DNA of 64,000 nucleotides from Saccharomycopsis fibuligera x Saccharomycopsis cf. fibuligera (taxonomy: Eukaryota > Ascomycota > Saccharomycetes > Ascoideales > Saccharomycopsidaceae): NCBI GenBank assembly GCA_001936135.1, contig CP012818.1:372001-436000 (forward strand). The letters are read 5' to 3'. Each line of letters starts with the position of its first letter. Position 1 is the stretch's first letter. Of the stretch, positions 9,633-18,832 are shown one piece after another. The position numbers were made by a program, and so were the translations under genes. The notes below the pieces were generated by a model, which searched no databases, was not told the DNA's origin, and saw only the letters and a list, made by a program, of their open reading frames with translations.

Positions 9633-10216
9633 GCTTATAATGTGTTTGTTGTTGCTGAGGTGTGTTACCTGTGAAATTGCATTAATGATACTCGGTGATG
9701 AGCTGTCAAGCTGACTGAGGTTTTGTATTGACTGTAGCTTAAGTTCACTTAAGTACAATGTCTCAATTGATGAATAATACATGACTAATATATACCAGTA
9801 TAGCGGAAGAAAAGGTCTTACCCTCTTTTGGATTACATTAGCATCCAAAAGACGAAAACGTGGTTGACGATGAGTTTCCCCTTTGGGATACATCAGCCTT
9901 TAGCGGTTTTCAGTCTCCTTGCAACTTCAACACTGGAAATTTTCTACATTCTGCTTCGCTAATTTATCATCCTCGAAGAAATACCGTGCTATATTAAAAT
10001 TTGATAATATATTATCATCAATTTAGACCTTGATCGATTTAAACCGCCGTTTACAATCTCGTTTGCTAGAAAACTTTTTGGAGTTCTTGTCTGTTAACAA
10101 CACTCAATATATATCATTCTCAGACATATTTTTCGATCATATTATAATAGAAAATTGTTTTGACTGCAGACAAATATAGCCACTCATAAACCCCAATCTT
10201 TGAATATCAATAAAAA
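9633..10216. promoter_or_regulatory. Divergent promoter between the Tctex gene and VTC1
   Basis: About 580 bp between two divergent starts. The minus-strand frame of the Tctex first exon continues open to 9893. It contains GGGTAAGACC near 9815-9830, which could be a donor for a further upstream exon. No other gene seen. Confidence 0.5.
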
Positions 10217-10591
10217 ATGTCATCTGCTCCGTTATTACAAAGTACTCCCGGCAAAAGAATTGCTCTCCCAACAAGAGTCGAACCAAAGGTTTTTTTTGCC
10301 AATGAAAGAACTTTCCTCAGTTGGCTCAATTTCACCATCATATTAGGCTCCTTAGGTGTTGGTCTTTTAAACTTTGGTGACAAAGTAGGAAGAATTTCTG
10401 CGTTTTTGTTCACGCTCATTGCTATGCTTACTATGGGTTATGCGCTTGTTACTTACCATTGGAGAGCCGATGCTATTAGAAAAAGAGGTTCTGGGCCATA
10501 TGATGACAGATTTGGCCCTACGTTGTTATGCTTTTTTTTGTTCGTTGCTATTGTTATCAACTTCATTTTGCGGTTTAACACAGCCAAATAA
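10217..10591 (+). CDS. VTC1: Vacuolar transporter chaperone subunit Vtc1
   Basis: Vtc1 is the small membrane subunit of the VTC complex, which makes polyphosphate from ATP and passes it into the vacuole. The 124-residue frame starts at an ATG and consists mainly of the DUF202-type membrane domain. [20 protein letters not shown] (residues about 18-38) is the signature. It is followed by three hydrophobic segments, at about 37-55, 64-84 and 103-120. The short soluble N-terminus and lack of an SPX domain separate it from Vtc2-4. Length matches the S. cerevisiae protein (129). Confidence 0.97.
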   Translation: MSSAPLLQSTPGKRIALPTRVEPKVFFANERTFLSWLNFTIILGSLGVGLLNFGDKVGRISAFLFTLIAMLTMGYALVTYHWRADAIRKRGSGPYDDRFGPTLLCFFLFVAIVINFILRFNTAK

Positions 10592-10751
10592 GAGAACTTA
10601 TAGAACATAACAAAACAAAAACAACACCATTACTGTATCAATTGAGTATCACATAATATAGAGAATAATTTTATTTATTTACTTTTCCCATTACGCCGTC
10701 ATTTTTGTTTGAATTTTTTTATATTTTTTCATTTCTTATATTAACTCACTT

Positions 10752-10791
<40 letters not shown>

Positions 10792-11196
10792 TTGATAGTT
10801 TTTTTTTTTAGCACATCTACCTAGTTAGTCATTACAAGTGTATTTAACGACATATTAATAGTTTCTCATTAAGTTGTAGACGAAGTTTTGTCTATATATA
10901 TATTTATATGACACATGCAGAGACACGCAACTTTGGCGTGACAAACCCACCGTGATTTTTGGTGTGATCGATTGAAAGTTGGTGAAATGCTGGCGACTAA
11001 AAAAGGGCCGAAGACAGCGCGGTAAAGGACGGATTGTAAAAAGATCAATTTAATCAGTAAACGGGAAGTGCACAGTATTTAGTCTGTGTGTGTGTGTGTG
11101 TGTGTGTGCGTCAATATTCATTTTATTGGCTTCTCATTAGTAAATGAAGCAAATAATAGCCCAAATAATTAAAAGCCATTAATAATAAAAATAATA
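10592..11196. repeat. VTC1-SEC6 intergenic region with T36 and (TG)12 tracts
   Basis: A T36 run at 10754-10789 lies after VTC1, and a (TG)12 repeat at 11085-11108 lies about 90 bp upstream of SEC6. No gene is visible. The region holds the VTC1 terminator and the SEC6 promoter. Confidence 0.7.
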
Positions 11197-13713
11197 ATGC
11201 AGGAAGTGGAGATATCAGATAAGGCAATAGACAAAATTGCCTCGTTATTGCAAAATGAAGAAGACCTAAGCAAGACTCAACAACTCAAAAAGCAAATATC
11301 ACAGGAAAAATCAACTGTGGACCTACAATTAAAATCAACATTTCAAAATCAAATTGAGGTTACAATGTCAGGATTGAAAACGTTGCAACAGTCACAAAGC
11401 CAGATCAATTTGATCAAAACCCATTTCAATAAAATCAGCAAAGTTTCAATAGAAAATAAAGAATCCATCAAAAATTACGAATTAGTGAATGAAACTAGCA
11501 AGATTTATGATTTTTTCAAAAAAGTTAACAAAATTTATAATAACATTTTGAATTTCAATAAGCAGATCAATTATTTGAATCAATTAATTGATCAGGATTT
11601 GGGCGTACACGTTGAGGATGATGATGATGATATTGAAGAGAAAGTTATCGTTGACACCGATATGAAATTACCCAATTTGTTTAAGATACATTACAGTTTA
11701 AACAAATTACGAGATTTTAAGGATCAAATGGACGAGTATTCAGATTCCGTATCAAACGATTATAAGTCCATCACCACCAAGCTTTTTTATCCATTGCAAT
11801 TCGTTATCAAAAAGTTTGACAAAATATTGGAAGAAATAATTTCTATGCTCATTGAATCATGCAAGGAAAACAATGTTGAGTTGATATTGATTTTAATTAA
11901 GATATTGGATGTTGAAGAAAGAGAAGATTTGAAGATTAATTGTACCATGACTATTGTGGATCACAGGGTGCTAGGATTGATTAAGAAAAGTATGGAAGAA
12001 CAAGGTATGAAATATACAATTGCTTCCAAAATTGATGAAAATGAAGAACTGGGAACTAGAGATAATAGTAAACGCAAGCCAAAGTTAACATTTCAACAAC
12101 AACAGATATATAATAAAAATTTTGCCGTTATTAAAAATCAACTCATGCAGAATAATTCTATTACTAGATTAAAGCCAAGAAACTATATGCAGTTTTTTTT
12201 CCAAATATTAGAAAAATCGGTAGAAGAAACTTTCAACAACTGCGAAGAGCATTTTGAAGAGAAAGCAAGAGAGGAACCTGGATTATTTTTTGACATTTTG
12301 GACAATTTGAATTGGATCTTTGATGATTTGAACATGGTTAAGAATTTCATTGACATTCATCTAGTCCCAAAAAGATGGAATTTTTTTCAAAAAATATTTG
12401 ATATGTATTTCAAAAACTGTCAACGCTTACTTGTGAAAATCATCAACATGGAACCAGAAACATTAGTGATTTTGAATATCTTAGATTACGACAAGAAATT
12501 CACTCAATTCTTAAAAGATGGGTTGGGTTTCAAAAAAAATGAGATTAAATCAGTCATGGGTGAGCAAGAAAAGGAAAAACTTTTACAAGATTACATGAGT
12601 CTTATTGTCAATAAAATGAAAGATTGGATGCGAAATTTGCGCCGTACTGAAGAAGAAGTTTTCCTCAAGAGAGAAGCGCCTCCAGACACTGATGAAGAGG
12701 GCCTTCTTGGATTTGAAGGTTCTAACGTGGTATTTCGGATGTTTATTCAGCAATCAGATGTGGCTGCAGGGTCTGGTCAAGGTCGGATCTTATCGGGAGT
12801 AATTATTGATTTTTGTGCAATTTTAATCAATAGGCAAAAAGAGTGGAGCAGAACTCTTCAATCAGAAGTTGGCAAGTTGATTAAAGTCAACAACAATGAT
12901 TTTGCAGAAGGTGAAGAACCATTGGATTTCCCCGGTGGGTTGATTGAGTATATTGTAGCATTAGCGAATGATCAGATCCGTGGAGCTGATTTCATCGAGT
13001 CAATGAAGACCAAGTATATTAAGATGGTTTCTAAAAAGTATGCATCTTCAATGGATGAAAATTTGGATTTTGTTATCGATGGATTCATCAATTTGGCCAA
13101 AGAAGCACTAGAGACCTTAGTAAAGATTATGTTTGATGATCTTAATGGACCATATAAAGAAATATTCACAAAAACATGGTATAATGATGGTGGTAATCAA
13201 GCTAAACAGATCAGCGATACATTGATGGAATACATTTTAGATTTCCAACCACTTTTGAACCCATTGTTGTTCGAAATTATCATTGGCAATATTATTGATG
13301 AATTGTTGATTCGCTATTTGAGAGCCCTTGGTAACAAGCACGTTCATTCCAACTTTAGCAATGACTCCAAAAAGAAGCTTAAAATCATTGAGAAGATCAA
13401 ACTTGATGTTTCGATTTTCTTTCCAACGTTTGATCAATTTTATGAAAATTTAGAAATGAAGTTTAGAATCGTGGAATATTTAATTGACTTTATTTATCTT
13501 GATAATGATGACGAAATCATTGAAAAATTCAAAGAATTGATTATTGATTTTAGTGATGTGCCGATGGAATTTATTGATAAGATTTTGAAAGTTAAAAAAA
13601 TTGGATCAAAGAGTTCTGATCGTATCCTTGAAGAGTGTAATAAGGCAAGAAATGAGTATTTATCACAGTTGAATGATCCTGTGCCTACGTTTATGGAAAA
13701 GTTAAAATTTTAG
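11197..13713 (+). CDS. SEC6: Exocyst subunit Sec6
   Basis: Sec6 is a core subunit of the exocyst, the complex that tethers secretory vesicles to the plasma membrane at growth sites. The 838-residue frame begins at an ATG. It is rich in helices: an N-terminal coiled coil (residues about 10-150), an acidic EDDDDDIEEK patch near 145, then long helical repeats. Recognisable Sec6 blocks include NLFKIHYSLNKLRDFKDQMDEY, FFDILDNLNWIFDDLNMVKNF and the C-terminal FFPTFDQFYENLEMKFRIVEY. Length is near that of S. cerevisiae Sec6 (805). No introns or breaks are seen. Confidence 0.93.
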   Translation: MQEVEISDKAIDKIASLLQNEEDLSKTQQLKKQISQEKSTVDLQLKSTFQNQIEVTMSGLKTLQQSQSQINLIKTHFNKISKVSIENKESIKNYELVNETSKIYDFFKKVNKIYNNILNFNKQINYLNQLIDQDLGVHVEDDDDDIEEKVIVDTDMKLPNLFKIHYSLNKLRDFKDQMDEYSDSVSNDYKSITTKLFYPLQFVIKKFDKILEEIISMLIESCKENNVELILILIKILDVEEREDLKINCTMTIVDHRVLGLIKKSMEEQGMKYTIASKIDENEELGTRDNSKRKPKLTFQQQQIYNKNFAVIKNQLMQNNSITRLKPRNYMQFFFQILEKSVEETFNNCEEHFEEKAREEPGLFFDILDNLNWIFDDLNMVKNFIDIHLVPKRWNFFQKIFDMYFKNCQRLLVKIINMEPETLVILNILDYDKKFTQFLKDGLGFKKNEIKSVMGEQEKEKLLQDYMSLIVNKMKDWMRNLRRTEEEVFLKREAPPDTDEEGLLGFEGSNVVFRMFIQQSDVAAGSGQGRILSGVIIDFCAILINRQKEWSRTLQSEVGKLIKVNNNDFAEGEEPLDFPGGLIEYIVALANDQIRGADFIESMKTKYIKMVSKKYASSMDENLDFVIDGFINLAKEALETLVKIMFDDLNGPYKEIFTKTWYNDGGNQAKQISDTLMEYILDFQPLLNPLLFEIIIGNIIDELLIRYLRALGNKHVHSNFSNDSKKKLKIIEKIKLDVSIFFPTFDQFYENLEMKFRIVEYLIDFIYLDNDDEIIEKFKELIIDFSDVPMEFIDKILKVKKIGSKSSDRILEECNKARNEYLSQLNDPVPTFMEKLKF

Positions 13714-14207
13714 GAAAAAAAAAATAAATTTTTTGTAATTGCAATAAATGAAAAACTTTTTTCGTAAAGCTTTTTAGATTGTGACTAATTATCTATTTCA
13801 GTGATTGTTTGAAAGTACTAGGATAAGCAAATGTTACACTTTTGAATACGCTATAGTTACACTTTAAAGAGACCAATTCACATAAAGACAATAGCCAAAA
13901 ATTATAATAGAATCCGTAAACTGAAAGATTGTTAAAAGGTAAAAACAAAACAAGAAACAAATAATTAAGAAAGCACCATAGCAGTTATAACTGCTTGATT
14001 TAAATAAGAAAACAAACAATTTTCAACCAATAAAAAAGCAAAGAGAGTTTATGGAAACAGAAATAGGCCAAACAAAATAAAAAAATTAAAGAACCAAGCC
14101 AGTATTAAAAAAAAAAGACATTGAAACGAAAAGCAAAATGAAACCTAACTGAAAGTAAAAAATAAATAGAACAATAAAATAAAAGAAGGTTAAAAAGCCA
14201 AGGTAAT
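13714..14207. other. Convergent 3' intergenic region of SEC6 and the permease
   Basis: AT-rich 3' flank of two convergent genes. No gene or notable repeat is visible. Confidence 0.6.
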
Positions 14208-15977
14208 TTAAAACCCCTCAATAACCTGCTTATCTTCATAAGCTTCTTTTGAAGCATCAAAGTTCTCCACTTCCTGCCATTCTTCATACCACACGTTCTT
14301 TCTATGAGCATTAAGTTCTGGCAATCCTTGTACTGGAAACAAAAGGCACAATCCATAATAAATTAAAAAAGAAGTGAAAAATCCAACAAAAAAGCTCAAA
14401 TTGTAGACTCTCGTGGCCCCTAACGGCACCTCCCGTCCGCAAGCACCAGCAAATCCTGTCATATTTGGAATAATACCACTAATGTAAGCAACATAAGCTC
14501 TCCAGTTGACTCCCAATGCATTGTAACGGTAACATGAAGTGCGTTTGCCGCTATATAGTTCACTGAGTATAATATGACCTTTTCGAACCGCAAAATAATC
14601 GCTAGCTACAGTGCCAGCAATAGCACTAAGGAACACAGCATACGCGCTCAAATATGTGGTGAAATTATTTGAAGAGGAGAAGAACTGCCATGGGCAAATG
14701 ACAAGAGATAATGCAGCACAAATGAATCCGCCACGGCGAATATTTATGTATGCTGGTAAAAGTGCAGTCATATCGGTACCGGCACTCAACGAGTTAGCAG
14801 AAATATTAGTGCCAAGTTGAGCGATGGCAAAAGCAAAAGAAATAAGGAAAACTCCGCCACGTTCACCTCTTGTGAAAGTGTCCAAAAAGTGACCAAGAAC
14901 ATCCAACGGAGACCAATACGTTTCACCATACATTGAAGTAGATGCAGAAGAAACTAAAATACCGATCAATGAAGTTATGGAAAAACACACTGGAATTGCG
15001 ATAAGCTGAGAGTAGATGGAGGAGTTTTTGGTTTTGGAAAATCTTGAAAAATCTGGGGCATTAACAATCAATGTTGCAAAATTAGCCAATGAGTTCATAA
15101 ATGAATTAACAAAAGCCCATGATCTTTCAGAGCCATGAATTGTAGCTGGTTGATGCACCACTGGACCAATCCCACCTGCTTTCTTTATGGTCCAAATTAA
15201 GAATCCGATACCAGCAAACGGAACCACATATGCTTTAGCAGTAAACAAGTGTCTGATTTGATGCGGTGGAAAATAAATTGCTGGTAATGAAAAGAGCCAA
15301 AACAAAAAGAAACTCAAAAATTGGAACGAATTGATACCCATACCAACATGGTTTGGAATCCTAGTATCCAAATCAGTACCAAAGATGGACTTGAGCATCA
15401 ATTGGACGCATTGACCACCAATCCAACCTTGCACGGAATACCAAATGATAGCCATAACAACTCTATTAATAACTGGCCACAAGGAGCCAAAAATACCAAA
15501 TGAAGCTCTACAGGAAACCGGGAATGAAATATGGTAAAAAGCGCCAATTCTCGCACTCATTGAAACAAAGACACCACAAAAAAAATAGCCAAGCCAAACG
15601 GTGATGAAGACTTCCCACCATGTTAAACCTGCTTGAACTCCAGTAGCGGCGATTTGCCATGTATTGACATTAAAAGAGTCGGCAATCCAAAAGCAAACAA
15701 AATTGAACCATGTCCAGGTTCTTCTTGCACTCTCTACAGGTTTTAAATCATGATTGAAAAGAAAAAGTTGAAGAGAAGTGAGTGATCCTTTATCTTGAAC
15801 TATAATTATATCTTTGAGTTTTTGCCAAAGTTGTTTAGGACGAGAATCGAGTTCATTGACATCGTATATGTTTCTCTGAGATTTGGAAAGATTATCAAGG
15901 CTGCTGTACTCGTCATCACGGGCTAACTCAATTGAGCTGCCCTGTATCAATTTAGCCAGTTTCTCCTGGGAGTTCAT
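14208..15977 (-). CDS. NCS1-family nucleobase permease, uracil/uridine/allantoin type
   Basis: The 589-residue protein starts at the ATG at 15977; the open frame extends 10 codons further but without an ATG. It is a 12-helix NCS1 transporter of the FUR4/FUI1/DAL4 group that moves nucleobases or relatives with protons across the plasma membrane. Family blocks are clear: RRTWTWFNFVCFWIADSFNV, TWQIAATGVQAGLTWWEVF, FPVSCRASFGIFGSLWPVINR, IWYSVQGWIGGQCV, PDFSRFSK and QLGTNISANSLSAGTDM. The N-terminal cytosolic tail carries Lys and Ser that could serve endocytic control. I cannot tell uracil, uridine or allantoin apart from sequence alone, so no symbol is given. A GATA-factor inverted repeat lies about 480 bp upstream. 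Confidence 0.9.
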   Translation of the reverse strand: MNSQEKLAKLIQGSSIELARDDEYSSLDNLSKSQRNIYDVNELDSRPKQLWQKLKDIIIVQDKGSLTSLQLFLFNHDLKPVESARRTWTWFNFVCFWIADSFNVNTWQIAATGVQAGLTWWEVFITVWLGYFFCGVFVSMSARIGAFYHISFPVSCRASFGIFGSLWPVINRVVMAIIWYSVQGWIGGQCVQLMLKSIFGTDLDTRIPNHVGMGINSFQFLSFFLFWLFSLPAIYFPPHQIRHLFTAKAYVVPFAGIGFLIWTIKKAGGIGPVVHQPATIHGSERSWAFVNSFMNSLANFATLIVNAPDFSRFSKTKNSSIYSQLIAIPVCFSITSLIGILVSSASTSMYGETYWSPLDVLGHFLDTFTRGERGGVFLISFAFAIAQLGTNISANSLSAGTDMTALLPAYINIRRGGFICAALSLVICPWQFFSSSNNFTTYLSAYAVFLSAIAGTVASDYFAVRKGHIILSELYSGKRTSCYRYNALGVNWRAYVAYISGIIPNMTGFAGACGREVPLGATRVYNLSFFVGFFTSFLIYYGLCLLFPVQGLPELNAHRKNVWYEEWQEVENFDASKEAYEDKQVIEGF

Positions 15978-18565
15978 TGTGTGTTGATGTATGATTATTA
16001 GTGACAAGAAAGTACAGCTGCGATGGAGTTAGATTGAATTAAGGAAGAAGCAAGGGCCCAAGTTTGCAAAAATCAAAAACCCTTTATGCTCTATTTGAAA
16101 TAGAAGGGACGCCAAACTGGTGGTAAACGAAATTTTCGTTGCGGAATAAATAACAAGTAGCAATGCAGCAATGCAATTCTTCTCTAGCACGCCAAACCAA
16201 TAATCCACTTGTGAGAGACGAGTTAAACGTGGTCAAATGTACTTCAAACGTTACTCAAGACCTATTTTGGGTTTCATATTGGGACTATCCATGGAGAAAT
16301 GCATTTGCCGATGGCGGGTGGGTGATGACTTATATACGTCCTTTGGTTATATGACTCTCCGATGTTGGGTAGCGGCCAAACGCTTACATAATCTAACACC
16401 AGACTGTCGCACTAGCACGGAGTGCTGCGTTGCATTGCGTCGTACTGCGCTGCTGATAAAGCGGGCATAACTTTATCAGCCACGGCTACAACGCCGCCAG
16501 ATTATGCATTATGTCACATGATTATCGCCAAAGAAATTGCACAGCCACAGGGCAGAGATGAGCGGGTACCCTCTCAAGAAGCTTAAGCTGATTTTTCCGT
16601 AGCAAGCAACGGTTAGCAGTGCTTAACAGTGAGCTTTGAAGTGGTGGTCTAGTGGGGAAATGGTTCTGGAAAACTCAAACCGTAATTGCTAAAAGAAAAG
16701 GTAGAAGTGAGGGTGAATAAAAGCAGTATCATAATAATAGTAGTGGGAATTCGTTCTATAGGAAAAGAAATGAAACAACAAAAAAGGAAAATACAAAGGA
16801 GTTAAATTTCCTATTTTTGAAGCTAAGCAAAGAAGGCATAGTTGACAGACAACAACCACTGCGTAAGAGAAGGCCTGTTAAGTTGATTTTATTTGAAGCA
16901 TTAGTGGTAGTTGTAATAATGATTCCTTCTACAACATGGTAAGTGTTTATTTATTTACCGAGTGTAGTTATTCGAGGGCCTTCTAGGATAGACAGACAGC
17001 CGCACTTTCACACCAATTGACTTACATCGAATCAAAATCAAAACCACCACAGAATTTGACATTGTCTCACATGCACAATCACGCACGATTAAACATCGAA
17101 CCGCAGCCGCTTTTTCGCCGGCGGCTTTTGCTGAGTTTATGCGAATTACCAGATATACAAAGATTTCCTTCGCCTGTCATGATAAGAAGAATATTAACAA
17201 TAACAGTCTGCCACCCAAGACTATACGCGCACATTTTGTTCTATGCTGTTACACAAATTAGTGCATTCTACAGGTCTCGCTAAGATTACAAAGCGGCGAG
17301 ATGAACAATTTCATGAGGATTTTATAGTTAAATCAGACGGTGATAATTGATAAGATAAACACAATAAAGCTCAGGAAGGTCCCGAAATCAATATATTGTA
17401 GGTCAAACCCATCAAAATGCTTCTAGACAAACATCAATAGTAAAGCATTCAAGGTGCTAAGTAGTAACAATAGTTATAAGGTCATGACATAAGGGAATAT
17501 ATTTCATTATAGTCTAATATAAGGACCTCAAAGAAAATTGTAGCTTAGAGTTTATGTTTCCCACATGTACTGTTCGCGCTCTTTTTATGTCTATAAGCAC
17601 TAATAGCAATAAACCAGGGTGTACCTAGAAAATCAAAAAGAACTGATGCTCTTAAACTTTAGTGAAGCCATTAACCTTTAGTATAAGCTACAACTGTTTT
17701 GAAGATATTAGGAAACTCAGAAACTAAAGTCATACTAAGTCTACCAACTATCATGGCCAAGATCAATTTAATGTTTCTATAAAAGTGATGGAAAATGGAT
17801 CTTATAAACTTAATTATAAACGATATACGCACTAGATAAGGCTAAAAATTGGATTTTTCAACTGAAGTCCTTATCGTGCAATAGGCAGAAGTATTTCTTT
17901 TGAAAAATTAAGCAGTTGTCGATCTGCATGGGTTATCTTGTATTACTGAATAGAAGAATGAGCTTTCTCACCCGAACATGGCTCATGTCTTTTACATGAC
18001 AAATCTTCAGAGCACCACATACATTTCACACCTTGGAATTTGAAATTTTCGGCTCTGAAGTAAAATGTGGGGATATTTTAGAAGCAGCCAGGATATTCAA
18101 ATTTTTGCTTGTTCAACATTTGATAAAATGCTAGACGTTATTTTTCAGTGACCTTCTTAAGTTGTGCCACCTGGCTTGAGAATAGTAATTTATCTTTTTT
18201 TCTCTCGCCCTTGTGCATTACTGTTTCTGAATCTGAAGTCAAAGACTTCCTTTGGAAAACTTTTTAAACAATGGTACTTCGAGCTTCACTTCAGTAAAAC
18301 AAGCAGCAGTGTGAGTCTCTTACTCACAAAAAACCCCAGACTAGTAATAGAAGGGTAATTAAATGATTAGAGAAGAAAAATGGGACAACTGTTAGTAGTG
18401 AAAAAAAATTAGAATTGTGATGAGGCCGCCAATAATGTCTTGCACATGCAACCGCAAATCCGAGGACCAGTTGTATGTTTGATTCTTACCAATCCGAAGG
18501 ATGTAGAAGAGGAAGCAGTCATTGTTTAGCATGAGGCTGATTAGTTACTGTGAAAGCAATTTACA
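15978..18565. other. Gene-poor region upstream of the permease
   Basis: About 2.6 kb. It contains the GATA inverted repeat at 16452-16480. The open frames here are short, start at non-ATG codons or resemble nothing I know. ATGGTAAGTG at 16936 looks like a start codon followed at once by a splice donor, but I found no matching TACTAAC and no coding sequence downstream. Confidence 0.5.
16452..16480. promoter_or_regulatory. GATA-factor inverted repeat upstream of the permease
   Basis: GCTGATAAAG (16452-16461) and its exact reverse complement CTTTATCAGC (16471-16480) are separated by 9 bp. Each arm contains a GATAA core. Paired GATA sites are typical of nitrogen-regulated promoters, which fits a nucleobase or allantoin permease. 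The site is about 480 bp upstream of the permease start. Function is inference. Confidence 0.55.
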
Positions 18566-18717
18566 TGTTGCGAACTTTTCCTTCACTGTGTTCGCCTTCC
18601 TGATCAGTCTGTGTATATCGTGGGGGGCAGAATAAATGATAAGCCAAAATACCCATCAAACTACACATGACTACCTTCCAAAACAGAATCCAGTAGTTCA
18701 ATAGGAAATAATACACT
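18566..18717 (+). mobile_element. Decayed solo LTR upstream of tRNA-Gln (copy 4)
   Basis: Starts TGTTGCGAACTTTTCCTTC and continues TGTGTTCGCCTTCCTGATCA. It then shares the tail CCTTCCAAAACAGAATCCAG with the LTR at 44368. About 85 bp present in the other copies are missing between two TGTGT motifs, consistent with slippage. The right end is uncertain. It lies about 30 bp upstream of tRNA-Gln, with its 3' end towards the tRNA. Confidence 0.7.
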
Positions 18718-18746
18718 ACCAATAAACATCTTATTAAAATAACAAT

Positions 18747-18832
18747 GGTTGTATAGTGTAGTGGTTATCACTTTCGGTTTTGATTAAAACTGAAATATCC
18801 GAACAACCCCGGTTCGAATCCGGGTACGACCT
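18747..18832 (+). tRNA. tRNA-Gln (TTG) with a 14-nt intron
   Basis: An 86-nt gene with acceptor GGTTGTA / TACGACC, discriminator T, A box TAGTGTAGTGG and B box GGTTCGAATCC. The anticodon stem TTCGG / CCGAA encloses loop TTTTGA-T. The 14-nt TTAAAACTGAAATA sits after position 37, the standard site for tRNA introns, and leaves 72 nt. It otherwise closely matches the S. cerevisiae tRNA-Gln(TTG), which I recall as intronless. Confidence 0.92.

Noticed and set aside
16930-16945. ATG followed at once by GTAAGT, a possible tiny first exon
   Set aside because: No TACTAAC branch site with an acceptor and no coding-like sequence in the next kilobase.
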